From Pempheris klunzingeri (Eukaryota; Chordata; Actinopteri; Acropomatiformes; Pempheridae): a DNA stretch of 64,000 nt. The notes beneath the pieces were generated by a model, which worked only from the letters and a program-made list of their open reading frames with translations, did no database searches and was not told the origin of the DNA. A program made the position numbers and the translations under genes. Below, piece by piece: positions 24,401 to 35,640 of the stretch; position 1 is the first letter of the stretch, and each line of letters begins with the position of its first letter. The stretch spans positions 18,258,662-18,322,661 of the forward strand of contig NC_092031.1 in assembly GCF_042242105.1 (NCBI RefSeq), given 5' to 3'.

Positions 24401-26029
24401 ATGTCGGCTCACTCCGGCTGATTACGAGTGCCTGTAATGACTTGCTGCTCTAATGCTTCTCATTTGGTGAAATGGACAATCATTTTCAAGGTTGAGAAAG
24501 TGCATTTATAGTGAAAGCTTGTTTGTGTGAGTGTCTGTGTGTGTGTGTGTGTGTGTGCGTACGCCTCATAAATGTCAGTATGAGTGTATGTGTTGTAACA
24601 GGGTGCATCCCTGGCTGCGTGTCACTCTCTCACTCTGTCATTGCTGAATGTCAGAGCTTCTCTCCCTAATAAACTAATCCCACCTGAGGTAGAAACTCCC
24701 TTAAATGTGATTTACAGCTGACAATAATGTTCAAAGTGCATCACTGACTCGTTACCTCCCCGGCTAATGGAGCCTCTTGCTGCCGTCTTTCACTGAGCTA
24801 GTTTGTGGGAGTCATTACTCCTTTTGCCCCAGCTCAGGCTCTTGGAGCTCCAGTTCAACACATATCATTAATCAATCCTAAACATGCTGAAGTCACTGCC
24901 TGCAGCCTCTCAGAGGAAGGGGGGGGGGTTTGAAAAAATCAGCACCCATATGTTGAGTTTTTGTTGCTTTAGAATTTTGTGCTACTGATACTAACCAAAT
25001 AATACTGATTAGCCACAACCTTTAGGATGACCTACTAGGTACTAGGATCTACCTACCACTAGGTTCTGCTACTGTTACTAGACTCAACTGTTCATTTGTT
25101 CTAACATAAGTAAGTAAGAGCTCACCATTAACTCATTGTTTTATACTATCTATCTATCTGTCTATCTAAAAACATTGCTAATTGTATTACTATATTCGCC
25201 TTATATCTATAGTGACGTTTTTTGTAATAGGTTGTTATTTTTACAGTATGATGATCTGTCTCTGATTAGTGATGTTGCTAACTAACTTAACTAGCTAACA
25301 TTACGTGAGGTACAGTGATCAGCTCTATTACAGACTTCATAGCTAAAGAGTGGCTCTCAGGAATAAGCTAACAGTACAGCAGGTTTCTCATTAGTGTGCG
25401 GCTGTTATCTTACATGTCCGTCTCATTCTGGGTAATTCCGCTACTTACGTATGGTAAGTTTGATTCATTCAAGAATATACTCACCCTTCTCATCCCACCT
25501 ACCTCTTATATTCCTCCCGAATTGAAATAATGACCTGCATTTCACAAGCAATCACAGAAAGTATGATAAAACAAATGAAGCTCTCAAAGATGTACTCCGT
25601 GGCGGCAGGCGAAAGAAGAAAGTGGCCGAAGTGCAGAGCTGCTCACAGTCTGTGAATATTTTGTTATGCAAGAGGCCAAGAGAAGAGTCACACAACTCGT
25701 GTGATGTGCAAGACGTGCATCTGTCATGAGTAGAGCAGTGGAGGGTGTCCAAGTGACACCCTGAAGCTGTGAAGGTGCTGCTATGCTCACAAGCTTAACC
25801 TTGTCCTATGCTACGCTTGCAAAGGTATCCCTGCAGCTACCGCATTTATTTGAACTACTGGAGAACATGCCCATTCCTCTGTGAATCACATAAGATTCTT
25901 TGTAAATCCCAAAGGAATGAACATAGAATGCATAGAAATCCAGAGAGAACTTGTGTAAAGGCCATCTGAACATGTGCTGCTCTCCCCAACAAGATAGATG
26001 TGCCAGATTAGGGCCGTCAATGCTGTCCT
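21446..26029. other. Non-coding DNA, no gene recognised
   Basis: The stretch contains simple tracts: (CATT)n at 21860-21886, (CTTC)n at 23006-23043, (TG)n at 24536-24560, a G-rich run at 22509-22531 and short (TATC)n near 25146. The part 22540-22870 is AT-rich, of high complexity and dense in TAAT motifs; it could be a conserved enhancer but that cannot be judged without alignment. No exon is recognised. Confidence 0.5.
23006..23043 (+). repeat. (CTTC)n microsatellite
   Basis: Tandem ccttccttcc units run without interruption and then grade into a C/T-rich segment. Confidence 0.95.
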
Positions 26030-26639
26030 GCCATTTTAATGGTGTCTCAGCATCATGAACAAAATCATGCCCCTAGGGATCCGGTCAAAGCTCCACTAGA
26101 CAAAGACACTGAAGACATGCTGGGGGTGTTTTCCAAACTCCATAGCTTAACTGAAGGGCTGCACTGGCACCTTCAAGGGGAGAGTTTGGACTTGGGCAAA
26201 GCAGCTCAGTACAACAACAACAACAGTCCTTCATATTTTGCTGGAGCTCCACACAGAATCTGGTGGTGTTGATGTGTTCAAGGGGTCCAAGGCCTTATGT
26301 GAGGCAAATGACATCCAGCTCCCCGTTGGTCCCAGGCAGAAACAAAAAAAGATCTGATGGTTTTGTGGTGGAGTCAGTCTGTGGGTCAACTTCCAATCTG
26401 ACCTCCTCAGACGATTTCAGCTTTTTAATCCGTGCCTGGACTCGATGGTAGAGCAGCTCACTAATCAGCTTTCAGGTGTGGGAGCAGAGCTTATAACACC
26501 TATGACACCCTTCTCTCTGAGAAAGCCCTCAAAAGCCTTGTTTCCCAGTATAGATTCCAGAAAAATGTCAGCGCACAAAAATGACCACAAGTTTCATCAA
26601 GACAAGGATGAAGAAAGAGACAGTGCCCGTCAACACCGC

Positions 26640-26895
26640 CGTGTTTTGATGAAGACATCTTCCACACCCTGTCGTGCATGTTGAACAGCCCTGATGATTC
26701 CAGTCAGCAGCTGTTGCCGTGAATGCTCCTCCAGGGCCTTACGCCGTCTTCACACATGGTTTAAGGAGCACCATGTGCCAAGACAGGCTCGACTACATGT
26801 CCGTCACGTCAATTAAAAAGTGCAATCTGGATGCCATAAACCCTGACAATGTTATTGCAAGATTTGTTCTATTGAAGCCATGTTGGTACAGCGTT
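26640..26895 (+). pseudogene. hAT transposase C-terminal relic
   Basis: The frame 26719-26955 contains LRSTMCQDRLDYMSVTSIKK followed by an N-x-D-N-V-I-A-R-F segment. This fits the hAT dimerisation domain, where the usual text is LRSTM-x-QERL...L...I followed by I-x-x-D-V-I-x-x-F. Just upstream, in a shifted frame, PVSSC and an E-C-S-S segment recall the PV-x-x-CE-x-ERSFS motif. Stops and frame changes throughout show decay. Frames from 26039 on may be the more N-terminal part, but I cannot match them, so they are not included. Confidence 0.5.
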
Positions 26896-26924
26896 ATGTT
26901 ACTTATGATCCGAGGAGGAAAAAG

Positions 26925-27560
26925 ACCCAGACAACAAAGGGAGGGCAAAGTATGAGAGGAGATGGGAGAAGAGAGAAAGAATGGAGAGATGGCAGATGGA
27001 GAGGGGTGTAAAGAAGAAATGGAAGACAGAGTGCACATAGGGCAGGAAAGGAATGGAGTGAAGAACAGAGATCAGGAGTGGATGGACTTGAGATGCTTAA
27101 TATGCTATTTAAGAGGTTAGATATACAGTATTTCTGTATGACCCATAGCTTTTATGTGTAGTTATGTGTGAAATTGAAAGTTTGTCAGTTTCCAATGATG
27201 GCTGAACAAGAACAAATCAAAGAGAAACTGCTGAAAATAAGAGGCGATAGAGAAGGACATACAGTGAGCCGGGAGGGAAAAGGAGGAAGCAAAGAAGAAA
27301 GGGTAGGAGAAAATCTGTGGAGCAGGAGAGGAAGCAGGACAGGAGGAGAGGGGAGTGAGAAGTTAAGAAAAGGAGAGAGCAGAAAATGTGCGATGAGGAG
27401 CCAACGAGGAGGGAGAGGAATGAAGGATGGGTGAAGGATGGGTGGATCCTGGGAGTGAAAAGGAGAGAGGAAAGAGAAAGAAAGGAAAAGAAAGAAGGAG
27501 GATCGAGGTGAAGAGGAGAGGCATAAGAGATGAAAAGTAATTGAGAAGAGGAGTAAAGGA
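26925..27560 (+). repeat. Polypurine (GA-rich) tract
   Basis: About 600 bases of the plus strand are dominated by G and A (gagaggaagcaggacaggag type), with an interval of mixed sequence near 27090-27215. The long minus-strand frame 27217-27726 is a by-product of this bias. Such tracts can form triplex DNA. Confidence 0.75.
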
Positions 27561-28430
27561 GCAGGGTGATCAGGAGTAGAGCCAATAAAGATAAGACAAT
27601 TATTATTTGCTCATGTTGCTTAGTCTTTTCTATTATTCTAAAGTATACTAATATATTTTGAGTAGAGATTCTTCTGTTTGGCCCAGCATTCAAGTCAGAG
27701 TATTGAAAACCACATTTACTTGGCATTGTTGGTGATCCTTGCCCAGTTTGTTTGGCGTGGCTTCAAATGTAGTAGATTTGTCAGCTAAACATCCATTCTG
27801 TGAACTCCAGCCATTTCATGCATGATTTATGATAACCTCTGTCAGGATTTTTTTTTACTAAGTGTTTTTATTCATCTTTAGGCATGAAAAACAAGATTTG
27901 AACTTTTGTTTTTCAACCCATATTTTATTGAGATTTATTTACATGTCCAGTAGTTGAAATATAGCTAGTGATGCATGATGTACAATTCAGTGGACATGTG
28001 ATTAATCATAATTTCCTCCCAGTATAAAATAAATACTTGGAAAATATAGCAATTGCATGACTCCTTAGATGTTACTTGATGTCACCATATTTTTCTTACC
28101 TGCAAGGGTTTCTTTTTATAGAAGGTTTGAACAGAAAAAAACTTGTTTCTGTCTGTCTGTTGACCATCTTGGTTTCACTCTTTTTTTTTTTTCACTTGCA
28201 ATGGCTTCCCACTGGGTAGCAGTCAGTGTATGAGATGATGCAGTAGCATCCACTGTAGTGGCTGATGTGCAACTATGCCATCAAAACTCTGCATATACAA
28301 GAAAACTGCTTTTGAATAGCTGTACACTGTAGTGACCTCTGTGCATGAAATGGTTAATATGGCGTAGCGTGACACAAACAGATAGTGATGCTTTCCAGGC
28401 CAAATTCCTGCCCTACCTATGTCGTGGAAC
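27561..28430. other. Non-coding DNA, no gene recognised
   Basis: AT-rich sequence with a T-run at about 28180-28192. No gene or clear repeat is seen. Confidence 0.5.
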
Positions 28431-28692
28431 TTAAAGGACCAGTGTGTAGGATTTAGTGCCATCTAGCAGTGAGGTCTCAACCAACTGAGAACTGGGTTGC
28501 CTTAGAAACATTGTGACGCAATATGGCGGAATCTGTGGCAGAGGACCTGCTCCGTAAGAAGATAATACGGGTTCATTCTAAGCTAACAGAAACACAACAA
28601 CCCTTAGTTTCAGGCGATTATACACTATTGAAAGCACAGTTACTTCATTTTTGTTAATAGATCTCCCTAAATTCTACACATTGCACCTTTAA
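28431..28692. mobile_element. Teleost MITE (ttaaaggaccagtgtgtagg type)
   Basis: The left end ttaaaggaccagtgtgtagg is mirrored, with mismatches, by ctacacattgcacctttaa at the right end (to 28692). Between them are caatatggcggaatc, gaggacctgctcc and caggcgattatacact, all marks of a MITE family that I recognise as common in percomorph genomes, here internally shortened. It codes for nothing. Confidence 0.8.
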
Positions 28693-31600
28693 AAGTAGTA
28701 ACATCTGGCAATTTCTGCCTCTTTTTAGATGGCAGGAGCGAAAATCAGTCATTCTCAACATTTATTTTGTTATGGTTTCAGAGTGATGAAAAGAGTTGGA
28801 GAATAGCTCGATAGAAAATAGGATGCACTCTAAAGGAAGGAAAGTTTTTTTTTCTTCAGCAACTGCCATGTTTCTTCTAAGTGTACAGATTTTTCAGCTT
28901 TCTACTATCTTAAATGGCTTGAAATGGCTTGAAAATAGAGCATATAAATGCTTTAAAATGGCCTTGGACCTCTCTAGGTTTGGGCCAAGCCGCTGCTCTG
29001 CTCAAAAACAGATTAGCTGTTGCAAATAAGTAGTATACAATTTAAACTCTATGAGACAGGTTAGGGTCAGTCATTTTTCTGAAGATGACTTGTGTAATAT
29101 TCAATGCATTATCTATTATAAGACCAAACATGGCAGAAAGCAGAGGTATCTTTGTATTAGATTCTATAGAAAATAAATTTTCTTGACATAAAAAGCGCAA
29201 TATACAATAACTCATATAGAAGACAGGTCCATGGGATTCCAGCCATTGTCGCAAAAGTGGCGGCCGGCTCGGTGCCCTACTTTCCGAGCTGATTTTACGG
29301 AGAAAGAATCTCATCGTCTCTCCTTTCACTCTTCTCTTGTTTTTTGGGGGAGGTTAAAGGGAGTCTCAGGTGGCGGGGCACACTCGCCAATTACACAGCA
29401 GATAGGACTGTAACAGGAAAGCAAGGACAGTCATAGGACTGAGAGGAAAAATCAAAGCCAGCCTGTTACGGAGGAGCGAGGCCAAAGCCTGATGGAACAG
29501 ACAGGGCTTATGCCTCCGAGAGCCTCTTTTTATCAGCAGCATGTGGAACTGCGACTGAAGAGGATATGTAAATGTTGATATGCGGTCTTAGCGCACGGGT
29601 TTCTTACGAGATCAGAATACCTGGTTGGCTGCTTAATGAAAATGGCAGTAGAGTTATTAAGAGTCAAATGTCAGACAATGTAATAAATGGTAGTGCCACA
29701 GGCTTTTAGAGCATCACAGCTTTGGTTGCTCATTTAGATCGACGGCGCTCTGACTTTCTGACATGACAGGCTAATAGATGGGGACAAAGATACGGGTGAT
29801 GAGCGTTAGGCCAAGAAAACTGGAAAAGTAAGAGGATCAGTTTACCCAGATGGTATCGCTGTGCAGTTTTGCTTTAATCTGCTCAGGTTTTGAGATATCT
29901 GTCTGAGATTTCAGCCTCCACTAAAGTCCGGTGGAAGTGAATGGAACTTTGTCTCTGGTTTTAGCTGTAATAAAAATGTAAAAGCTGTAATTGAAGTGGA
30001 GGATAAAATCTCACAGGGGGTATCTCAAAACCTGGACAAACAACACCAAATTGTTTTCATGGCTGTTAGGATCGGATTTCAGTAGCTGGTCCCATTTTGG
30101 ATGTGGCTTCAGTTAGCAGTGAAGTGTTACTTTGGTCCAAAAAAAGAGAGAATTTAATTGTCTCAGCTGAAATCTGTCTGGAGAGAGAAAAAACAAAGAT
30201 CTCCCTCATAGTCATCACCCTGCCCCCTGAACAGCCAAGAAGCTTCAGTTTTGTGCTAGTTAATCCAGTATTTATCATTTTCAGGCCAATAAGCTGTAAA
30301 CACAACCTTGACATATTATCACCTTGACTCAGTTGTTGTAATGAATGTAAGAGCAAACAATTGCTCCATCCCTCACACACATCAACATTCATTTAGAGTC
30401 GTGTTTCTTTCCCACAGGCCAATATTTGCTCTCTTTTAGCTCTGTTTTTGGTCTCCTGAGGGAAATGTTTGGCCCTATAGCTGCTAAACATTACAATATT
30501 TTCACCTGTTACTTCCTAACTTGTTCTGTGGGTTTATCAGAGCTTGTTCAATGAAATCAGCTGCCTGCTGCTGGAGGGTTTGATAAGAGTGTTGAGAACA
30601 ACTGTTGTTGTGGGCCATAAATCCGGAACAATGAGATGAAAGATACTAAAATACTTGGTAGAGCCGTTCTCTGTGGGTAGGTCACTATAAACAACCCTTT
30701 CACAGTAAATGTTAATTGTCTAACCTTTTGCACATAGAAAAATATTGATTAGTGCAGCTGTAAGCCGCTACTTACCACCACCAATGATTAGGTATCAGAG
30801 CCTTTCCCATGTGGAGCAAACATGGGGTGTGAAAAGTTACACCCATTATTTCAGTGTGACACATTTATTTAATCAACATTTCACTTGCTGCTTATCCCAT
30901 TTCCCAGCTGTATGTACAGCTTGTGAATATTTATTAGGCAGTTGTATTTCTGCCTTCTCACCCAAGACTTGATTTTAATAAAAGGATTAAATTCAGTAAG
31001 TGGGTCACTGTATTCTCATTCTAAAACTGAGAAAACATGCTCTTTTGCAATATCAGTGAACTGACCCTTTAATGCACCATAGGCTAAAACAGCTTTAAAA
31101 AAAAAAGAAGAATGCTGTGTGAAGAATTGTTGGAATTGATGGAATACGCAGCTGCTGAGATAAACATGTGTGTGCTCAGTAATATGTCTCAGTGTCATAT
31201 GGCTCCTCTCACAAATGTCCCATTTTTATGCTTCATCTTTCACCGTTCCATGAGCTCCATTTAGGCACCGTCCTGTAACAGATGAGATACTAGCCAATGT
31301 GGCAGCTATGGTAGGTCAATAAGCTCTTAGCTACGGTTCACATGGACCCTGACACCGGCCTGAGATGTATGACCAAGCAACATGTGGACTGCTGTATCAA
31401 TCTTACTGCCGCTTGGTGCTCGGCTAATTCAATTAAACTGGCTTCGCCTTTGGGGAGGAAGAAGCTGATGAATATGATGAATGCTTTAACTCGACTGAAA
31501 TAGCAAATAGTGGTATTTCTGTTTGAAAGCTGTGCTCTTGGCTTCATTGTGTGATTGTTTAAGGTGGAAATTGTGCGAGATTTAATCAGCCCCAAACGAC

Positions 31601-32739
31601 ATTACAGCAGATGAGTGTCTATCTCCAAGCAGTTAGATAATCAACTCATAATGTATTACTGAGGATTTTGAGTGATTTTGTGATGATTAAAAGATTATTT
31701 CTTGAACAATTGGATGTAGAGCTACACCCCCCCCCCCCCCCTCCTGAACAACTTCTGTTTTGTGGCCAGAGTAAAGGAAGACAGACAAATGTTCAGACAT
31801 ATACATGTGTGATATGGATCTATTTGGAAGCAGCTGTTGCTCCTGCTATTGAATGACCTGCACTCTGTGGATGCAGGCAAAAGAAATGGCCAGAATTATT
31901 TAATAATTAATTACATGTGTACTAAACAATGAAATCAGAAAAAACCGAGACATGAAAATGGGTAACCTCAGTGGGAAACTCAAATCCAAGTGTTAAACCT
32001 GCTTTAATCAATATTTCTGTCATAACACACTCCTCTTATCGTTGAAGTTTTCCCCCTAGCTCTACGGAGAGTTTTAGCCTCTTTCAGCCCTTTGTTTTAG
32101 TTTCACAGAAACAACTTTAGTACTTTGGTGTTCTGGCAGCTAAAGAGACAGATATTTTTCTCTGCTAGGCTAGGCCATCGACTGCATGACTGCAAAGACG
32201 GATGACATGATAGCTCTCTAAAAGTGAATCCAAAACATTTTAATCGCCCCCTGGTGGCTGGCTGCAGTGTAGGTCATACACCATGTTACTAACAAAATCA
32301 AAGTTCACAGCAGACAATTTTTCCAGAGAAGGTTTCTGTGGTGTGATGCCCTGATTTACAGATAGGCTAGGCTGGGCAAGGCTAAACAAGACCTAATGCC
32401 CTTAACCCTAGAACACTAACGTCACGTGATTTTCATTGTGTCTTTTTAAAGGAATTTTTCGTTAACGATTCCCAAATTTTTCACTAATTTTAGTGCCTCT
32501 TTATAGGGTCCCCCCATGATACCTTTTTTTTCTTTTTATGAGACGTTGTATAGGGGAAAATAAAAGAAGAGCACTTCAATTTGCCATGTATTGTTGTTCT
32601 TTAATATGTTTTAAGGAGAAGTATTTTTTTTATCAGGTATATTATATTGGGTGAAATATACCTGCCGTTACTGATGGTGTTACTAACTGTTAGGTTAGTG
32701 TTCTTACTGTTAGGTTAACCTCTGTACTTCACACACCAA
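28693..32739. other. Non-coding DNA, no gene recognised
   Basis: A C-run lies at about 31726-31741. The segments 29470-29830 and 31200-31470 have high-complexity sequence of the kind seen in conserved non-coding elements, but this needs alignment. The frame 30066-30392 has no recognised domain. Confidence 0.5.
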
Positions 32740-32824
32740 CGTGTCCGAGTGGGATCTTTGGTCTCATCTCACTCTCAGAAAGAATAAGCAGATCTCCCAA
32801 CATGTTGAACCATTCTTTTAAAAG
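32740..32824. repeat. Teleost interspersed repeat, tail module (copy 2 of 3)
   Basis: The text ctcactctcagaaagaataagc and cccaacatgttgaaccattc is a diverged copy of the tail at 6596-6700 and 35560-35640. Confidence 0.5.
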
Positions 32825-35050
32825 GAAACATCGTGCCACCACAAAACAATCACGGACATTCCAAATGGGAACACGAGCGTGCCCGAAAACTCAACTGTGT
32901 GCGCAACAGATCTGGATGAGCTCATTTGAAAACTGAAATGATGGCACAAGAGTAAAGGTCACAGGAAAAGGTTACAGGGTCAAAATCAATAGGTTCCCTC
33001 CTCTGGGAGCGTGAGTGTGCACAGAAAAGTTCATCAGTTCGGTGTTTGGCAGAGTGCTGCCCTGACCTCTGCTGTGCCTTCATACACAGATGCAGCCGCA
33101 GACAGACAGCTGTACAGACACTGTAAGTTTCCCACACAAGTCATCAGTTTTCTGCCCCTGCATCCTCCTCTGTGCTCGATATTTTGCCATATACCTCAGG
33201 ACCGCTTTCATGTTTCAATCTTACCTATTCATGTGACAGACATAACACCGCCTCCCCTGCTAGCAGCACTCTTTGCTGTTGCTCCCAGCAGCAAAAAGCA
33301 GCCGTCAGCACATTAAGTCACGGAGGCCCTGAAGTGTAAGGAGCTGCTGCTGTAATACTCCGGCTCCTGTGGGGGCAATTCAGCATAGGTGCTGTCGAGG
33401 TGATCGTTTCAGTATGTTTGCTGTCAATAAAAGGGCTGTGCAGTGTAGTCAGCTGCTGCTGTATTTTACTGTGCCACCCAGGACTGTTAAAACGGGAGCT
33501 GGTCTTAGAGAACCAGATGTTAAACTGCCTTAAAATGTTGAAGGCATTTCATCAAAAATGTTCTAATTAAGGTAATTACTGTCCCTATGTGGACGAACTC
33601 CAAGGACATAACATAAATGTGTTAACAGCCCCCCCACAAGTATTAGTAACTTACTCTATGTAGATTAAAGCATAAACACATCCTTCCAATGTTTTTCTAC
33701 TACATTTTGAAAGCCACATATATCAGATCAAGTTCACACGATGTCAAAGCTGGTATCCAGATATACGGGATATATGGGGATCCTTTGTTTCCCATAATGC
33801 AGCTCAACAGCATGTTTTGTAGTTCAAACTGCGCCCCTCTGGTCTGTAACTGCTAACTTTGTCTTCAAGCCCATGTTAGGATAACCCTGATGACATCAGC
33901 ACCAATGATGTCGTCAGGGTTATTATTTTTTTAAACTTGGAAAAAGCTTTTCAGGAACTACAAAAGACATTACACAATTGTTGTCACATGCACAGTAAAG
34001 CTCCCCTCAACACAACACAAGTAAACCAATCTGGATGTGTAAAATCAATCGTGCATCCATTACACATTCATGAAGGTTGCGGCAGCCTCTCTGCACCTCC
34101 AGGTTAACGCTCAATGAGTCTACTAGCCGCTTGTGTGTGCGTGTCTGCATGTGTCTTTCATTGTCTCGTCCTAATTACCCCCAGATTTCCCAACAGTGTC
34201 TGCACATTGTCAAACAAGGACAGTGGAAGACGGAGACCGTGTCTCACCTGGAAATAAACAAAGTGGCTGCACAGAGGTTTTCAGGACAGATAATAAGCTG
34301 GGTTGTAAGTCACCCTGAATTACAAAGGTGGGTGAGACAGTGTGTCGCAGAGGACAGCAGAGGAGCGAGCTGATAGTGTGAGGTAAAGGGAAATGACTAG
34401 AAGGAAAGAGGTGGGTTGTCTGGAGTCTTAAGTAAGAGACAGTGGTGGGGACTGAGGGGGCCACTTGAGTGATGAAGTGATAATTCTGGAGACTGCTGGA
34501 AAAGATTAGTGAAGACAGTAACAGAGGGCTGTGACAGGAGGGGGCACCTTGTTGAATTGCAAAAGGGCAACTCATCAGCAGATAAGCTCCTTTTAAGCTC
34601 TGAAAACATCGTCGTGATGACGACGGTGCTGATTTGTCTCGGGGGACAGGCTGATATGAATGTGGGACTATCACAAAGTTTAGCTAGTGCTCAGGGGAGA
34701 CATGAAGTGAATTTAGACACTGATAAGATACCGCGCCTAGCCAAGATGCAACAGCTGTCAGGTAACTAAGCTAACTAGGGGGACGTCACCGTGCAATAAG
34801 ACAAGTCTGTCAGCCAGGCGAGCAGACATCCTCCTAATTAAATGCGATGCAGCAAACGACACAAGTGAGTTCTAGTTTCTGCTGTGGTATGAAATACTTT
34901 TCTACTACTGAGATATTTATTTCATGTTCTGTTTGAGCAGCCCGATCAAAGACTTAAAATCTATACCCTAGGGAGTTAACAATAGCCTCAATACCAGATC
35001 TATACCAGGCGGCAGATCAGAAGAGTGAAACAGTTATTCTACACAGTTTC
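32825..35050. other. Non-coding DNA with a palindromic repeat
   Basis: The notable item is the inverted repeat at 33881-33923. A purine-rich interval lies at about 34370-34560, which explains the long minus-strand frame there (34210-34674). No gene is recognised. Confidence 0.5.
33881..33923. repeat. Near-perfect inverted repeat, 18-bp arms
   Basis: Arms ataaccctgatgacatca (33881-33898) and tgatgtcgtcagggttat (33906-33923) pair at 17 of 18 positions around a 7-nt loop. The related motif catcatcagggttatttt also occurs at about 14925-14942, so this may be the foldback part of a dispersed repeat. Confidence 0.85.
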
Positions 35051-35394
35051 TTTAGTTAATGTGTCCATATGTACATTTGAATGGTCAGAAATATTGGCTG
35101 ACTTATCTCTACAAATATTGGATGGATTGTGATCAAAGGATGATGACCTTTCATCTGTTGCTACTAGCACATTGAAGTGAATGATTTTCCATGCAGTATA
35201 TTTCAGCATCTACTAGACTTCCAGGGGTTAAATAGGGCCAAGCTGTCTATAGGCCTACAGTCTTCTATGTCATCAGTGGCCGAATTCTGTCCAAAATTAA
35301 CAAGATCAGAGATAACCATGTTATATCTCATTAATTTAATCTGTGCATGTTACTGGTTGACAGCTTGTGGTTTAACAGGTTTCATGTGATAAAC

Positions 35395-35640
35395 TATTTC
35401 ATGGCCAGGCGCACTGACTTTCTTGAATCTTGCCATCACCGGGAGGTAAAGGAACCGGCGAAGACTCAAGGAAGTCATCCCGCAAGTCCATGAAATAGCA
35501 GGCAGACTTTTTTTTAACCCTTGGGCAGAGCCAGCCTTCATGCTAAGCTAAGCTAACCATCACCTGACTCCAGCTTAATTTCTAGCACACAGATGGGAGA
35601 GTGGTATCAATCATCTCAAGTGTCCCTAAACTATTCCTTA
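35395..35640. repeat. Teleost interspersed repeat (copy 3 of 3, longest)
   Basis: Key text is atgctaagctaagctaacca, ctgactccagcttaatttc, acagatgggagagtggtatc and ccctaaactattcctt, preceded by a gcgcactgactttcttgaatct head. This is the fullest of the three copies of a repeat with the agctaagctaac core that is abundant in fish. The upstream text 35075-35160 (attggctgacttatctctac, atattggatggattg) resembles another common fish repeat. Confidence 0.6.

Noticed and set aside
27217-27726. 169-codon minus-strand frame rich in Leu and Ser
   Set aside because: It follows from the polypurine bias of the plus strand; no domain or splice support.
34210-34674. 154-codon minus-strand frame
   Set aside because: It overlaps a purine-rich tract and has no recognisable domain.
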